From Candidatus Thorarchaeota archaeon (GTDB lineage: Archaea > Asgardarchaeota > Thorarchaeia > Thorarchaeales > Thorarchaeaceae): a stretch of DNA of 5,821 nucleotides. The translations under genes were made by a program, and so were the position numbers. A model generated the notes under the pieces. That model did not search any database and was not told the origin of the DNA. It saw only the letters and a program-made list of their open reading frames with translations. Below are positions 5,151 through 5,821 of this stretch, piece by piece (the first letter of the stretch is position 1; every line of letters begins with the position of its first letter). The stretch lies in contig JAGSHP010000168.1 of the NCBI GenBank assembly GCA_029855925.1, positions 1 to 5,821 of the forward strand. The letters run 5' to 3'.

Positions 5151-5158
5151 TTTAATAA
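5151..5158 (+). promoter_or_regulatory. TATA box for the acyl-CoA mutase gene
   Basis: TTTAATAA lies about 46 bases upstream of the ATG at 5201. Transcription would start near 5180, giving a leader of about 20 bases with the GTGGAG (5186-5191) ribosome site nine bases before that ATG. Confidence 0.5.
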
Positions 5159-5200
5159 CTCCAATTCGAAAGTGCGTCAATAGAAGTGGAGATGCCCTCA

Positions 5201-5821
5201 ATGGACAAGAAGGAAGACACCGATAAGGCACGGGCTGAAGAGCTACGTAAGATACGGGAGGCAAAGGATGAATGGGAGGCAACAACACTTGCCAAACATC
5301 TGGAGAAGCATCCCGAACGAATGGCTGAGTTTGTCTCCACGTCCAGCAGACCAGTACGTAGAATCTATACGCCTCTCGATATCCCAGACTTTGACTATCT
5401 GAGAGACCTGGGATTCCCAAGTCAGTATCCCTATACTCGCGGCGTTCAACCCACAATGTATCGCGGGCGAATCTGGACAATGCGTCAGTTCGCAGGAATG
5501 GGTACTGCTGAGGAGTCAAACGCTCGATACAAGTTCCTTCTCGCAAATGGTCAGACAGGTCTCAGCGTAGCCTTTCATCTCCCCACCATCTTTGGACGCG
5601 ATTCGGACCACCCATTCTCGTTTGGTGAGGTGGGAAAACTCGGTGTCGCCGTGGACACGCTGAAGGACATGGAGATACTCTTCTCGGGAATTCCCCTCGA
5701 CAAGGTCACCACTTCAATGACGATCAATGCACCCGCTTCGATTCTGCTCGCAATGTATATGGTCGCTGCTGGAAAGACTGGTGTTCCCGCTGACAAGATC
5801 GGGGGAACAATCCAGAACGAC
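5201..5821 (+). CDS. mcmA: Methylmalonyl-CoA mutase family (acyl-CoA mutase) large subunit, C-terminus cut by window edge
   Basis: The first 207 residues of an adenosylcobalamin-dependent acyl-CoA carbon-skeleton mutase are present, covering the N-terminal arm and part of the substrate TIM barrel. Clear signatures are YPYTRGVQPTMYRGRIWTMR (76-95), FAGMGTAEESNARYKFLL (97-114), GQTGLSVAF (117-125), DSDHP (134-138), GIPLDKVTTSMTINAPA (163-179) and GGTIQND (201-207). Numbering runs eight ahead of Propionibacterium MutB without a gap: Thr77, Met78, Arg82, Thr85, Arg87 and Gln197 are kept, but catalytic Tyr89 is Phe97 and Asp118 is His126. Phe at this place is known from isobutyryl-CoA mutase, so the substrate is open. 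Two in-frame earlier starts exist (GTG 5186, ATG 5192); 5201 has the best ribosome-site spacing. The B12-binding domain is either downstream or on a separate small subunit. The adenosyltransferase gene upstream makes its cofactor. Confidence 0.93.
   Translation, partial: MDKKEDTDKARAEELRKIREAKDEWEATTLAKHLEKHPERMAEFVSTSSRPVRRIYTPLDIPDFDYLRDLGFPSQYPYTRGVQPTMYRGRIWTMRQFAGMGTAEESNARYKFLLANGQTGLSVAFHLPTIFGRDSDHPFSFGEVGKLGVAVDTLKDMEILFSGIPLDKVTTSMTINAPASILLAMYMVAAGKTGVPADKIGGTIQND

Larger units (their letters stand above)
4925..5200. other. Intergenic region between divergent genes
   Basis: These 276 bases separate the minus-strand GNAT operon from the mutase gene. I see no tRNA, no structured RNA and no convincing small gene. 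It holds the two promoters and, near its right end, a direct repeat ahead of a TATA box. The left two thirds show nothing I can name. Confidence 0.5.

Noticed and set aside
5106..5546. A 146-residue minus-strand frame at the start of the mutase gene
   Set aside because: It lies antisense to the clearly conserved mutase N-terminus and shows no family features.

Overview
The window looks archaeal, and most likely comes from an Asgard archaeon of the Thorarchaeota type. The evidence is indirect: short TATA-like boxes sit about 25 bases ahead of probable start sites, one gene appears to be leaderless, there is a small archaeal-style winged-helix regulator, and one protein reads as a longin-like domain followed by a roadblock-like domain, a combination typical of Asgard genomes. 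The phylum is an inference from gene content and was not tested by any search.

Left part (1-1318). Two genes run on the minus strand. At the window edge is the N-terminal part of a bactofilin-like repeat protein with an almost perfect 17-residue period. Upstream of it is a one-domain winged-helix regulator. Between them lie a well-formed archaeal promoter and, about 30 bases upstream of its TATA box, a perfect 19-bp palindrome that is a good candidate operator. A roughly 110-120 base divergent promoter region separates the regulator from the plus-strand genes.

Middle part (1319-3331). Three plus-strand genes follow: the longin/roadblock-like protein, an iron-sulfur flavoprotein with the compact CX2CX2CX5C cluster motif, and a CobA/CobO/BtuR-type ATP:corrinoid adenosyltransferase. 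The last two share a GTGA start/stop overlap. This suggests that the flavoprotein supplies electrons to reduce cobalt before adenosylation. A hairpin that could hide the ribosome binding site precedes the flavoprotein gene.

Right part (3362-5821). A convergent minus-strand operon of three small genes, clearly AT-richer than its surroundings, ends in a TacT-like GNAT acetyltransferase. It looks like a toxin-antitoxin-type cassette lodged between cobalamin genes. Beyond a 276-base intergenic region with a TATA box and a 21-bp-spaced direct repeat, the plus strand begins the large subunit of a methylmalonyl-CoA mutase family enzyme, cut by the window end. It needs the adenosylcobalamin made by the adenosyltransferase. 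It carries Phe where the catalytic Tyr of true methylmalonyl-CoA mutase sits, so its substrate may be another acyl-CoA.
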